DNA of 64,000 nt, taken from assembly GCA_039944535.1 (NCBI GenBank), contig JBDUYP010000022.1, forward strand, positions 496,001 to 560,000. Reading direction: 5' to 3'. The notes under the pieces were generated by a model. It saw only the letters and a program-made list of their open reading frames with translations. It did not search any database and had not been told where the DNA came from. Numbering within the stretch: position 1 is the stretch's first letter; each line of letters opens with the position of its first letter. The translations under genes were made by a program, and so were the position numbers. Positions 27,260-36,262 of this stretch are shown piece after piece. The stretch is from JAMZMI01 sp039944535 (lineage in GTDB: Bacteria; Bacteroidota; Bacteroidia; Cytophagales; Cyclobacteriaceae).

Positions 27260-27639
27260 AGAATATTTATTGCCCTTTTGCCCCGATCATCAGCGAAGTT
27301 ATATGAAGCGTTTCACTAGATAAAACATAAGTAATGAAAATGGCTACTGTACGAAATTTTATTTGCTCAACCCTCTCAAAATACCACTTCGTCTTTAAGG
27401 AAAAATTGAGATTATAAATTTTTCAACAAAACATTCGTAATACTGAGAAATCATTCACCACAATCGCCTTTTGAGTGAAATTTTTAATCAAAGTGTAAAT
27501 TTTACTGAAAAACACAACAAACCCTATTCGTTTTTTGCACTGAAAATTATTTAAGATATACTTTTGTCAAACCATTTGATAGTGAGAGTGTTATGACGCC
27601 TCACTTCGTAAGCAATCACAAGAGACAAATTTTACAAGT
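27260..27639. other. Intergenic region between nuoH and a divergent secreted-protein gene
   Basis: No gene was found in these 380 bases on either strand. The right part has the promoter for the plus-strand gene and a 6-base inverted repeat (AGTGAG 27581-27586, CTCACT 27600-27605) in its leader. A promoter for nuoH must lie in the left part, but I could not identify a convincing TAnnTTTG box there. Confidence 0.6.
27534..27566 (+). promoter_or_regulatory. Promoter for the secreted protein gene at 27640
   Basis: TTTG (27534-27537) and TACTTTTG (27559-27566) are 21 bases apart and match the Bacteroidota TTTG / TAnnTTTG pattern exactly. The expected start of transcription is near 27573, giving a leader of about 65 bases with a short hairpin. 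Confidence 0.65.
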
Positions 27640-28122
27640 ATGAAGAGAGCAATTTTGATTTTAATTGGAGCCTTAAGTTATGGTTTGGTGCAGGCACAGA
27701 GCACAGACAAAGTTTACAGGTTTGATTATATGGAGGAGTCCATAGACATGTCATTACTTGAGCCAGGACAGTCATACGATCACTTTCTTGGGTCAGAAGT
27801 AGGAAAGAAAATGTATCTTTTGAAGGAGTCTTACACGTGGAGGGAGGAGCCAGATCCGATTAAGCCCACTCCAACTGTGGTAATCGAAAAACCAAGCATT
27901 TATAACAATATAAAGAAGCTTGAGAGGTACTACAAAAAGTCTATCAAGAAAGACAAACTGACCGTGGAAGTCGCATCAGCAGAATTTGTGAATATCTTGG
28001 ATATCGCTCTGCAAGTCAGATATCAGGCTACAGAAGAGCTTGAGAATCACCTACAGAAGATAAAAGAGGTAGAAGAAATCGCAGCAGTATTTTCTAAAAA
28101 TGTTGAATTGAGCTACTACTAA
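27640..28122 (+). CDS. Secreted protein of unknown function
   Basis: A 160-residue protein with a clear signal peptide (MKRAILILIGALSYGLVQAQ). The mature part has a proline-containing linker (EEPDPIKPTPTVVIEKP) and a predominantly helical C-terminal half with many lysines and glutamates. No family recognised. It has its own promoter (27534-27566) and terminator (28149-28176), so it is a single-gene transcript. Confidence 0.8.
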   Translation: MKRAILILIGALSYGLVQAQSTDKVYRFDYMEESIDMSLLEPGQSYDHFLGSEVGKKMYLLKESYTWREEPDPIKPTPTVVIEKPSIYNNIKKLERYYKKSIKKDKLTVEVASAEFVNILDIALQVRYQATEELENHLQKIKEVEEIAAVFSKNVELSYY

Positions 28123-28148
28123 GTCGATTTATAACTCAACGAAATTAG

Positions 28149-28176
28149 AGCCATACTATATAGTGTGGCTTTTTTT
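28149..28176 (+). terminator. Rho-independent terminator
   Basis: The stem AGCCATACT / AGTGTGGCT (one G-U pair) with a 4-base loop is followed by a run of T. It lies 27 bases after the stop of the secreted protein gene. Confidence 0.9.
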
Positions 28177-28268
28177 ATGCCGTTTTTGAACTACCAGCCG
28201 AGTAAAACTCTTTGGCTTTTTGACAGGTGCTCATTAAAATGCGTTTTCAATCAAAACCACTTTACACC

Positions 28269-29798
28269 ATGAAAATGCTTTTATTATGTTCCCTTTTATT
28301 CTTAAGTCTTTTTCATACTTTATCGGCACAACCGGACATCCAGAAGATAGATCAATATTTATCCGCAGCACGTGCCGACTGGAACATCCCTGGAATGTCC
28401 GTAGCGATAGTGAAAGATGGCGAAATAGTGCTCTCCAAAGGCTATGGAGTGATAGAAGCCGGCACAAACAAACCTGTTGACGAAAACACACTTTTTGCCA
28501 TAGCATCTAACACCAAAGCATTCATTTCGGCAGCTATCTCTAAACTAGTAGCAGAGGGCGAATTAGACTGGGACGACAAAGTCAAAACCCACATTCCGGA
28601 ATTTGAGCTATATGACGACTATGTGAGTAACAATGCCACAATTAGAGACCTGCTTTGCCACAGATTGGGTCTGGGCACATTCAGTGGTGATTATATGTGG
28701 TACAAATCCGCCCTGACCGTCCCTGAGCTCATTACCAGGTTCAAATACCTGGAGCAGGCATATCCGTTTAGAAGTGGCTATGGATACTCCAATCTCATGT
28801 TTATCACAGCCGGAGAAATCATAACTCGTGTCACACAAAAGCCATGGACATATTATGTAAAAGAGTCGTTCTTCGCCCCTCTCGCAATGGACAGAACCAT
28901 TACAAGCACAGATAACCTAAATTCAAAAGGCAACTACGCAATGCCTCACAAGCCATACGAAGATGGGAATGCCGTGATCCCCTGGGTAAACTGGGACAAT
29001 ATGGGAGCCGCTGGGGGCATCATATCCAGTTCCAATGATATGAGTAATTGGATGATCATGCATCTAAACAATGGTGTGTATGGTACGGATACCATTCTCC
29101 GCAGAAATCAGCAAAATGTAATGTGGACAATTCACAACAGTCACGTAATATCCGACAAAGGAAAAGAACAAGTCCCCGGCAGGCATTTCTCCGGTTATGG
29201 GCTAGGCTGGGGCCTGGGAGACTATCACGGCAATATGCTCGTGACTCATAGCGGCGGATATGACGGCATGTATTCCAGAGTCATGCTGGTGCCAGATCAA
29301 AACCTGGGTATTGCTATACTGACCAATTCTATGAAAGGAATATCAACACCACTCTGTTTTTACATAGTGAATCAGTTCATCAAAAAAGACCAAAGGGACT
29401 GGTCTGCTGAATGGCTTGAAAAGTCTAGAGCCAGCAGCAGCGAGCCGGGGCAAATCGACAAAATCAAAGCAGCAAAAGTTAAAAAATCAAAACCAACCGT
29501 AGCTTTAGAAAAATACACTGGCAAGTACTGGTCTGGCATGCATGGCAATGTGATAATCTCGCAAACAGATAAAGACAAATTGAGACTTGAATTTGAAAAC
29601 GCCCCAGCACTGTCAGCCACACTCCGACATTGGCATTATGACACCTGGGAAATCGTTTGGGATGAGACACATGCCTGGTTTGACTTTGGTCTGGTACAGT
29701 TTCAATTAGATGAAAAACTCGAGGTAAAAGGGCTCAGTTTCAGCATTCCTAACTATGATATTTTCTTCGATGAAGTGGATTTGAAACGCCTAAAATAA
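28269..29798 (+). CDS. Secreted serine hydrolase of the class C beta-lactamase/esterase family
   Basis: The ATG at 28269 gives a 509-residue protein with a signal peptide (MKMLLLCSLLFLSLF ... LSAQ); a GTG at 28227 or ATG at 28239 would put extra residues before it. The beta-lactamase fold shows the SxxK motif in IASNTKAF, the YxN motif in YGYSNLMF and the third motif as HSGGYDG. A C-terminal DUF3471-like domain (about 410-509, starting EKYTGKYWSG) follows. Such proteins are usually peptidases or esterases rather than true beta-lactamases; the substrate is unknown. It should act in the periplasm or outside the cell. Confidence 0.9.
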   Translation: MKMLLLCSLLFLSLFHTLSAQPDIQKIDQYLSAARADWNIPGMSVAIVKDGEIVLSKGYGVIEAGTNKPVDENTLFAIASNTKAFISAAISKLVAEGELDWDDKVKTHIPEFELYDDYVSNNATIRDLLCHRLGLGTFSGDYMWYKSALTVPELITRFKYLEQAYPFRSGYGYSNLMFITAGEIITRVTQKPWTYYVKESFFAPLAMDRTITSTDNLNSKGNYAMPHKPYEDGNAVIPWVNWDNMGAAGGIISSSNDMSNWMIMHLNNGVYGTDTILRRNQQNVMWTIHNSHVISDKGKEQVPGRHFSGYGLGWGLGDYHGNMLVTHSGGYDGMYSRVMLVPDQNLGIAILTNSMKGISTPLCFYIVNQFIKKDQRDWSAEWLEKSRASSSEPGQIDKIKAAKVKKSKPTVALEKYTGKYWSGMHGNVIISQTDKDKLRLEFENAPALSATLRHWHYDTWEIVWDETHAWFDFGLVQFQLDEKLEVKGLSFSIPNYDIFFDEVDLKRLK

Positions 29799-29801
29799 AA
29801 G

Positions 29802-29827
29802 AAGCCCGGCATGAAAAGACCGGGCTT
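29802..29827 (-). terminator. Terminator for the cystathionine beta-synthase-like gene
   Basis: The 8-base stem AAGCCCGG / CCGGGCTT has a 10-base loop and, on the minus strand, a T-rich run. It lies about 47 bases after the stop of the minus-strand gene and also just past the stop of the convergent serine hydrolase gene. Confidence 0.75.
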
Positions 29828-29873
29828 GCAAGTAAAGAGTTAGAACTTAAGCTAATAATTGCTTTAAAGATAG

Positions 29874-31247
29874 TTAATTTGTTATTGCTATCAAAAGATC
29901 ACTCTGAGTAATTATATGAACTTCGTTTTTCTCATCTCTCACAAGTAACGCTTTATTTTCCTTACTTATCAATGATGACAATACGTCTATCGTATTGTCC
30001 ATGCCCACAAAAGTGAACGAATCATCCATGATTTCCCCAACAGACATATCTCTCACCTCCGGGTTTTCCAATATACTTTTCAGCACTTTCGTGTCATTCA
30101 GACTGCCCACAATCTCATTGTTATCCGTCACAGGAATCTGATCTATACCGTGCTGATTCATGGACAATATGGCCGCACTCACCTTGGTGTCTTTACTGAT
30201 CGTTTGCAAATTGCTTTGGCCATTTCTGTGGTTGATAATATCCTTTGCCGTTGCAAATTTTCTCGACTCCAAAAAGCCGTGATCCTTCATCCAGTTATCA
30301 TTGTAAACTTTTCCCAGGTATCTGGTGCCGTGATCAGGTAGAATTATCACCATCACATCATCTTCTTTTAGGTTTTCTCTGGCATATTCAAGAGCCCCAA
30401 ATACTGCCGATCCGCACGACCAACCTACAAAAAGCCCCTCTTCTCTGGAAAGCCTTCTTGTCATAATAGCCCCATCCTTATCGGTAACTTTCACTATGTG
30501 ATCCACCATACCAAAATCCACATTCTTTGGCAAAATATCCTCGCCTATACCTTCGGTTAGGTACGGAAAAACCTCATTTTCGTCAAACTCGCCCGTTTCT
30601 TTGAATTTCTTAAATACTGACCCATAAGTATCAATCCCGACTGTAATCACATCAAGGTTTTGTTCCTTCAGGTATTTGGACGTGCCGCTAATGGTGCCGC
30701 CTGTCCCCATACCAGCAGCGTAGTGAGTAATTTTGCCTGCTGTGTCTTCCCATATCTCCGGACCTGTTGTTTCATAATGCGCAGCAGTGTTCGACACATT
30801 ATCATATTGATTTGGGTAAAAAGAATTAGGGATGTCCGCGTTCAATTTCTTAGCCACAGAATAATACGATCTGGGATCCTCAGGAGGCACATTTGTAGGG
30901 CACACGATCACCTCTGCACCCACTGCTCTAAGTATGTCCATTTTCTCCTGCGACTGCTTATCAGCCAAAGTGAAAATACATTTGTACCCTCTGGCTATGG
31001 CCACTAGTGCCAATCCCATTCCGGTATTTCCTGATGTCCCCTCTATGATTGTTCCGCCAGGTTTCAAAACACCCGTCTTTTCTGCATCCTCAATCATCTT
31101 GAGCGCAATCCTATCCTTAATAGAATTGCCAGGATTGAAGTACTCCACTTTAACCAGAATAGTACCCTTAATTCCTTTATTTACAGAATTTAGCTTCACC
31201 AGAGGAGTATTGCCAATGGTATCAATCAGGGTGTTGTAATAGCGCAT
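29874..31247 (-). CDS. Cystathionine beta-synthase-like PLP enzyme with CBS domains
   Basis: The 457-residue protein has a cysteine-synthase/cystathionine-synthase fold II PLP domain. K44 in NPGNSIKDRIALK is the likely PLP lysine, followed by EGTSGNTGMGLALV and GMGTGGTISGTSKYL. Residues from about 340 to 457 form a pair of CBS domains, as in cystathionine beta-synthase; plain cysteine synthases lack them. It probably condenses serine with homocysteine, linking to the metZ product, but a cysteine-synthase activity is possible. CBS domains often bind adenosyl ligands. It is divergent from the GNAT-nitrilase gene; a TAACTTTG box at 31274-31281 could be its promoter element. Confidence 0.9.
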   Translation of the reverse strand: MRYYNTLIDTIGNTPLVKLNSVNKGIKGTILVKVEYFNPGNSIKDRIALKMIEDAEKTGVLKPGGTIIEGTSGNTGMGLALVAIARGYKCIFTLADKQSQEKMDILRAVGAEVIVCPTNVPPEDPRSYYSVAKKLNADIPNSFYPNQYDNVSNTAAHYETTGPEIWEDTAGKITHYAAGMGTGGTISGTSKYLKEQNLDVITVGIDTYGSVFKKFKETGEFDENEVFPYLTEGIGEDILPKNVDFGMVDHIVKVTDKDGAIMTRRLSREEGLFVGWSCGSAVFGALEYARENLKEDDVMVIILPDHGTRYLGKVYNDNWMKDHGFLESRKFATAKDIINHRNGQSNLQTISKDTKVSAAILSMNQHGIDQIPVTDNNEIVGSLNDTKVLKSILENPEVRDMSVGEIMDDSFTFVGMDNTIDVLSSLISKENKALLVRDEKNEVHIITQSDLLIAITN

Positions 31248-31363
31248 TTATATTGGGGTTTCGTTTGAACTTTCAAAGTTATCTATTTCGCTGGTACATA
31301 GGCTCCACGCATTGCTTTTTGTTATTTTTCAGTCAACTTGCAGACATATTTAGTTAGAGGTAA

Positions 31364-32914
31364 ATGGCAACTGTAAAAAACTCACTTTCAGATAGTAAAT
31401 CTCAAAATGTACACTTAAGACATCTTCAAATCTCCGATTATCCGGAAGTAAAAGAGATCATGATCAAAGTGTATGGAAACGTAAAGGACCCATATTGGGA
31501 AAAGATAGACATCAAGAGACTGCTTGAGATCTTTCCTGAGGGGCAATTGTGCATAGAGGTAGATGGGAAAATGGTAGCTGCGGCCCTGTCGATCATTGTA
31601 GATTACAAAAAATTTGGAGACAACCACACCTACAACAAAATCACTGGAAAGGAAACATTTAGTACCCATGAAGCTCTCGGAGATGTGCTTTACGGTATCG
31701 ATGTTTTCGTACACCCTGACCATCGGGGATTGAGGCTGGGCAGACGGCTATACGACGGCAGGAAAGAGCTTTGCGAAAATCTAAATTTGCGCTCAATCGT
31801 TGCTGGAGGCAGAATACCTAACTATCAGAATTATGCCAAGGAATTAACCCCACGTGAGTACATCAAAAAAGTCCGAAACCGGGAAATCCACGACCCAATT
31901 CTCAATTTCCAGTTGTCTAATGACTTTCACGTAAAAAAAATCCTCAAAAACTATTTGCCTGGCGATACCGAATCCAAGGATTACGCCACGCTGCTGGAAT
32001 GGAATAATATTTATTATCAAGAGAAAGAAACCCTTATCAATGCGCCCAGAACATACGTGAGAATTGGGCTGGCCCAATGGCAAATGCGACCATTGAGTGG
32101 TATGGATGCACTACTCGAGCAAATGGAGTATTTCATTGATGCTTTTGGCGATTATCAATCTGATTTCATTCTGTTTCCGGAATTTTTCAACGCCCCCCTA
32201 ATGGCCGAATTCAACCATCTGGGACCCGCAGAGGCTATGCGAGGTTTAGCCAAGTACACAGAGTCTATCCGGGAGAAATTTACAGAGTTCGCCATCTCTT
32301 ACAATGTGAACATCATCACAGGTTCAATGCCCGAGATACGCGATGGAAAGCTCTATAATGTGTCATTTTTATGCCGCAGGGACGGTTCCTGGGAAAGTAC
32401 TGACAAAATCCACATCACGCCAAGTGAAGTGAGCTCATGGGGAATGACCAGGGGAGATAGAGTCAAAGTATTCGATACCGATGCGGGAAAAATCGGGATT
32501 TTGATTTGTTATGACGTAGAGTTTCCGGAGCTGTCCCGACTATATGCAGAGCAGGAAATGCAGATTCTTTTTGTTCCTTTCCTTACCGACACTCAAAACG
32601 GATACAACAGGGTGAGGTATTGCGCTCAGGCCAGAGCCATAGAGAACGAATGCTATGTGGCCATAGCCGGATGCGTGGGCAACCTACCCAAGGTTAACAA
32701 CATGGACATCCAATATGCTGAGAGTGCCATCTTTACCCCATCGGATTTTGCCTTCCCGACCAATGCGATTAAAGCTGAAGCCACCCCGAATTCAGAAATG
32801 ACAGTGATAGGTGATATTGATCTGGAACTCTTAAAAGAACTACACGAATTTGGTAGCGTGAGAAACCTGAAAGACCGCAGACTGGATCTGTATCAGGTCA
32901 AGCTTAAGAAGTAA
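31364..32914 (+). CDS. GNAT acetyltransferase fused to carbon-nitrogen hydrolase (nitrilase superfamily)
   Basis: A 516-residue two-domain protein. Residues 15-200 form a GNAT domain with the acetyl-CoA loop in VFVHPDHRGLRLGRRLYDG. Residues 230-516 form a nitrilase-superfamily domain with the full catalytic set: E273 (LFPEFF), K348 (DKIHITP) and C382 (ILICYDVEFPE). The nitrilase part should hydrolyse an amide or carbamoyl bond; the GNAT part should transfer an acetyl group. Fusion suggests they act on the same small molecule, which I cannot name. The fusion is known in several bacteria. Confidence 0.92.
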   Translation: MATVKNSLSDSKSQNVHLRHLQISDYPEVKEIMIKVYGNVKDPYWEKIDIKRLLEIFPEGQLCIEVDGKMVAAALSIIVDYKKFGDNHTYNKITGKETFSTHEALGDVLYGIDVFVHPDHRGLRLGRRLYDGRKELCENLNLRSIVAGGRIPNYQNYAKELTPREYIKKVRNREIHDPILNFQLSNDFHVKKILKNYLPGDTESKDYATLLEWNNIYYQEKETLINAPRTYVRIGLAQWQMRPLSGMDALLEQMEYFIDAFGDYQSDFILFPEFFNAPLMAEFNHLGPAEAMRGLAKYTESIREKFTEFAISYNVNIITGSMPEIRDGKLYNVSFLCRRDGSWESTDKIHITPSEVSSWGMTRGDRVKVFDTDAGKIGILICYDVEFPELSRLYAEQEMQILFVPFLTDTQNGYNRVRYCAQARAIENECYVAIAGCVGNLPKVNNMDIQYAESAIFTPSDFAFPTNAIKAEATPNSEMTVIGDIDLELLKELHEFGSVRNLKDRRLDLYQVKLKK

Positions 32915-32987
32915 AAAACCCACTTCGTTTGATTCATGTCAAAATATTAAGATTAGATGCCTATTTTAGAATCATCAAACGAATCTA

Positions 32988-33527
32988 ATGGAAAATAAAA
33001 AGTTAGCAGTTTTTTGCGGTTCCAAAACCGGAAATAGCCCCGCATACACCTCGGCAGCAAAGCAACTGGGAGTACTCATGACGGAGCGAAATATTGATCT
33101 CGTGTACGGAGGTGGCAAAGTTGGCCTGATGGGCGTCATCGCAGATGAAATCATGAATAATGGAGGCAATGTTTACGGCATCATACCCGAAAAACTCATG
33201 CAAATGGAGGTAGGTCACCCAGAAATCACAGAACTAAGGGTGGTAGATACGATGCATGAGCGCAAAGCACAAATGGCGCAAATGGCGGATGGCTTCATAG
33301 CCATGCCTGGAGGCATTGGCACCCTGGAAGAAATCATTGAAGTATTTACCTGGCAGCAAATTGGTTATCACGAAAAACCGTGCGCTTTTCTAAACACCGA
33401 CAACTACTACAGTGACCTTTTCAGCTTTATCCAAAATATGGTGGACAAAGAATTCTTGAGTGAAGAACATAGAAGCAAACTCATTGTAAACTCCAGTCCT
33501 GAATTCCTTTTGGAGCAAATGTTTTAA
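32988..33527 (+). CDS. LOG-family (TIGR00730) cytokinin-type nucleoside 5'-monophosphate phosphoribohydrolase
   Basis: A 179-residue Rossmann-fold protein with the LOG signature PGGIGTLEEIIEVFTWQQIG and the N-terminal VFCGSKTGNSPAY. LOG proteins cut the N-glycosidic bond of nucleoside monophosphates, such as AMP or cytokinin nucleotides. In most bacteria the physiological role is unclear. The length is typical. A 10-base inverted repeat (TTCGTTTGAT / ATCAAACGAA) spans its leader and ends 4 bases before the ATG. Confidence 0.92.
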   Translation: MENKKLAVFCGSKTGNSPAYTSAAKQLGVLMTERNIDLVYGGGKVGLMGVIADEIMNNGGNVYGIIPEKLMQMEVGHPEITELRVVDTMHERKAQMAQMADGFIAMPGGIGTLEEIIEVFTWQQIGYHEKPCAFLNTDNYYSDLFSFIQNMVDKEFLSEEHRSKLIVNSSPEFLLEQMF

Positions 33528-33658
33528 GGTCGAATAAACAACTTTAAGGGCCATGAAACGGCTTTTCAACATTTTGCTCACAATGAGTTAATCTTCTTTT
33601 AATGTTTGACTAATTTACACGTCCATTTAAAAAGAGAGAATCTAAGTCATTGGTTTTG

Positions 33659-33769
33659 GTGAAAAGACAAAAATACCGTTGGAGCAACATCATCATTGGG
33701 TTAGAAGTAACCGCCTTTCTACTTTTTCTTTCATTTATCGTGCTCAATCATATATTTGACATTCTCTAG
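33659..33769 (+). CDS. Possible 36-residue membrane peptide
   Basis: A short frame starting with GTG at 33659 (TTG codons at 33650 and 33656 are alternatives) encodes a basic N terminus (KRQKYRW) followed by one hydrophobic helix (IIIGLEVTAFLLFLSFIVL). The positive-inside single-helix form is typical of real small membrane proteins, but the lack of an ATG and the short length make this tentative. It lies between the LOG gene and the hybrid kinase gene. Confidence 0.35.
   Translation: MKRQKYRWSNIIIGLEVTAFLLFLSFIVLNHIFDIL
33751..33758 (+). promoter_or_regulatory. Possible -7 box for the hybrid kinase gene
   Basis: TATATTTG matches TAnnTTTG exactly and lies 84 bases before the proposed GTG start at 33842. 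No convincing upstream TTTG element was found at the right distance. Confidence 0.35.
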
Positions 33770-33841
33770 CATTCACTTTATTGAAGGTTTTAGTATCTTC
33801 AGTTGTCTATTAGAATATTCATACCAACCACACATGCCATT

Positions 33842-36163
33842 GTGAAGACGCTTTTCACCGCCATACTGTGTTCACTTTTCATAGGAGTCGGGTTTGCGCA
33901 AACCGTAAAATCCGGAACCATCAGTGTCGCTGACAACACCAACGAAATAAAACTGGATGGAGAATGGGAATACTACCCTAACCAAATCCTCAAGCCTGGA
34001 TCATTTTCAATTGAAAAAAAATATGGAGTTTTTCCGGGTACGTGGGAAAATCCGATTGGCTATGCCTCCTACAGACTCACAATCAACCTCAACCCTAATA
34101 AAGAATGGGCCATAAGCATACCTCCGGTTTATGGAGCATTTGAGTGCTACTTTAATGGTGTTTTGATAGCCCAAAACGGAACTGTCGGAACTGATAAACC
34201 CACCACATCGCAACGATGGGAGCTAATCACCACAGAGCTGGATCATCACATTTTAAAAAACTCAAATGAGCTCATCCTGCACATTGCCAATTTCAGGCAT
34301 AGCCGTGGAGGACCTGTGGACAGTATTAAGTTAGGCAATGAAGACCTTCTCTTGAAAGAGAAATTGCTCACCATGAATTTCGATTCATTTATTACAGGGT
34401 CATTGATAATGGGAGGACTTTTCTTCCTGGGGATGTTCTTATTTGGCAAGCAGCAAAAAAACATATTGTATTTTTCACTTCTATGCCTGACATTTAGCTA
34501 CTACATAATAGGAAGTGGAAATTACACACTTCACACCCTCATCCCCACTCTCCCCTGGTGGCTCACCACCAGACTCGAATACGGACTGTTTTACCTCTCG
34601 GTAATCTTTCTTACTAAATTCATCCAGCACACTCACCCAATAGAGGCGCCAGTAAAAATCTTGAAAGCATATGAGGCTTTGTGCGGGTTAATGATCGGAT
34701 TGATCATTTTTACGCCGCTTTACATTTTCTCACAGGCCCATATTTATCAGTTATTTCTGGGTATTGTTATGATAGGTCTGGGCACTTATATCTCGGTATT
34801 GGCGGCTCTGAAAAAACGGCCTGGCGCCATCTACTTTTTGGTCGGCATGCTCATGCTTATATTGGCTTTGTCTCTGCGCATATTGAATATACTGGAGCTC
34901 ATTGACATTCCCATGTATGTTGTACCAATTGGATACATGTCCTTTTTCTTCCTCAATTCTCTCACGCTTTCACAGCAGTTTTCTATTGATTGGAAAATAG
35001 CCAAAGAAGAGGCAGAATCTTCACTAATAGCCAAATCAGAGTTCCTCTCGATCATGTCTCATGAAATCAGAACGCCGATGAACGCCGTGATTGGCCTGAC
35101 CCACCACTTGTTGATGGGGCACCCTCGAAAAGATCAAAAAGAGATTATCGACAGTTTGCAGTTTTCATCTGAAAACCTGTTAAACCTTATCAATAACATT
35201 CTGGATTTCAACAAAATAGAAGCGGGCAAAATAGAGTTCTCTAACAGCTATTTCGACTTGAGAGAAATGGGGCAAAACCTGGTTGCCGGATTTTCACCGC
35301 AAGCGCAGGCAAAGGGCATTGAGATCAAATTGGATTACAAAGGACCCGACCGACTAACAGTCAGTAGTGACAAAAGTAAATTAGCTCAAATCCTTTCAAA
35401 CCTTATCAGCAATAGTGTCAAGTTTACCAATCACGGATCAATTACGCTAAAGATCCACAGAGAATCGTTATCCAACAATGAAGTGACGATCGCTTTTCAG
35501 GTTTCTGATACGGGCATTGGGATAGCCAAAGACAAAATCAACAAGATCTTCGAAACGTTCAGTCAGGCAGACACAGAGATTCATGAACATTACGGAGGGT
35601 CAGGCCTGGGGCTTACTATCACGAAAAAGCTCCTTGAAGTACAGGGCGTTGCAATCAAAGTAGATAGTGAGATTGGAGTGGGCACAAGTTTTTCTTTCAC
35701 ACAAACCTTTCCACTTGGTAAGGAAGATAAACTCAAGATATCAAAGACCAACCTTGAGCCGGCCAAAGATTACTATCTCAATGGTTTTCATATCCTTCTG
35801 GTCGAGGACAACAGCATGAATGTGCTGGTAGTCAAGAAATTTCTCACCAAATGGGGTATAGCATGTACAGAAGCCAACAATGGTGAAAAAGCTTTGGAGC
35901 TATATGATGACTACAATATAGACCTGGTGCTGATGGATTTACAAATGCCAGTCATGGATGGGTTTGAAGCCACCAGAAAACTGAGAGAGCAGGGTTACGA
36001 AGTGCCAATTATTGCCCTCACAGCTAATGCCAATAACGATGTGAAAAGGAAAATAGAAGAAGCCGGCATGAATGACCTGGTTATAAAACCTTATCACCCT
36101 GATGAACTTTTTCAGAAAATTAAAAGTCTCCTTTCGGAAAAACCCAAAACTTACTGGGTGTAA
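33842..36163 (+). CDS. Hybrid sensor histidine kinase with 7TMR-DISM-type sensor
   Basis: GTG at 33842 gives MKTLFTAILCSLFIGVGFAQ, a good signal peptide, and 773 residues; a TTG at 33803 is a weaker start. The periplasmic part (about 22-180) is a beta-sandwich (LDGEWEYYP, YRLTINL, FNGVLIAQNG), followed by seven membrane helices (about 180-395), the 7TMR-DISM plan that usually senses carbohydrate-like ligands. Then come the phosphoacceptor helix (SIMSHEIRTPMNA), the ATPase domain (NLISNSVKF, DTGIGIAKD, GGSGLGLTI) and a C-terminal receiver (VLMDLQMPVMDG, lysine in VIKPYHP). There is no HPt or DNA-binding domain, so phosphate must go to a partner encoded elsewhere. Confidence 0.92.
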   Translation: MKTLFTAILCSLFIGVGFAQTVKSGTISVADNTNEIKLDGEWEYYPNQILKPGSFSIEKKYGVFPGTWENPIGYASYRLTINLNPNKEWAISIPPVYGAFECYFNGVLIAQNGTVGTDKPTTSQRWELITTELDHHILKNSNELILHIANFRHSRGGPVDSIKLGNEDLLLKEKLLTMNFDSFITGSLIMGGLFFLGMFLFGKQQKNILYFSLLCLTFSYYIIGSGNYTLHTLIPTLPWWLTTRLEYGLFYLSVIFLTKFIQHTHPIEAPVKILKAYEALCGLMIGLIIFTPLYIFSQAHIYQLFLGIVMIGLGTYISVLAALKKRPGAIYFLVGMLMLILALSLRILNILELIDIPMYVVPIGYMSFFFLNSLTLSQQFSIDWKIAKEEAESSLIAKSEFLSIMSHEIRTPMNAVIGLTHHLLMGHPRKDQKEIIDSLQFSSENLLNLINNILDFNKIEAGKIEFSNSYFDLREMGQNLVAGFSPQAQAKGIEIKLDYKGPDRLTVSSDKSKLAQILSNLISNSVKFTNHGSITLKIHRESLSNNEVTIAFQVSDTGIGIAKDKINKIFETFSQADTEIHEHYGGSGLGLTITKKLLEVQGVAIKVDSEIGVGTSFSFTQTFPLGKEDKLKISKTNLEPAKDYYLNGFHILLVEDNSMNVLVVKKFLTKWGIACTEANNGEKALELYDDYNIDLVLMDLQMPVMDGFEATRKLREQGYEVPIIALTANANNDVKRKIEEAGMNDLVIKPYHPDELFQKIKSLLSEKPKTYWV

Positions 36164-36262
36164 ACAGACGCCATCAAGGTATTCCAACGTCAAGACACAT
36201 TTCCCTATCAATAACTTTCACCCTTCGTCACCAAACCCACAAATGCTTTTTAGATTTGCCGG

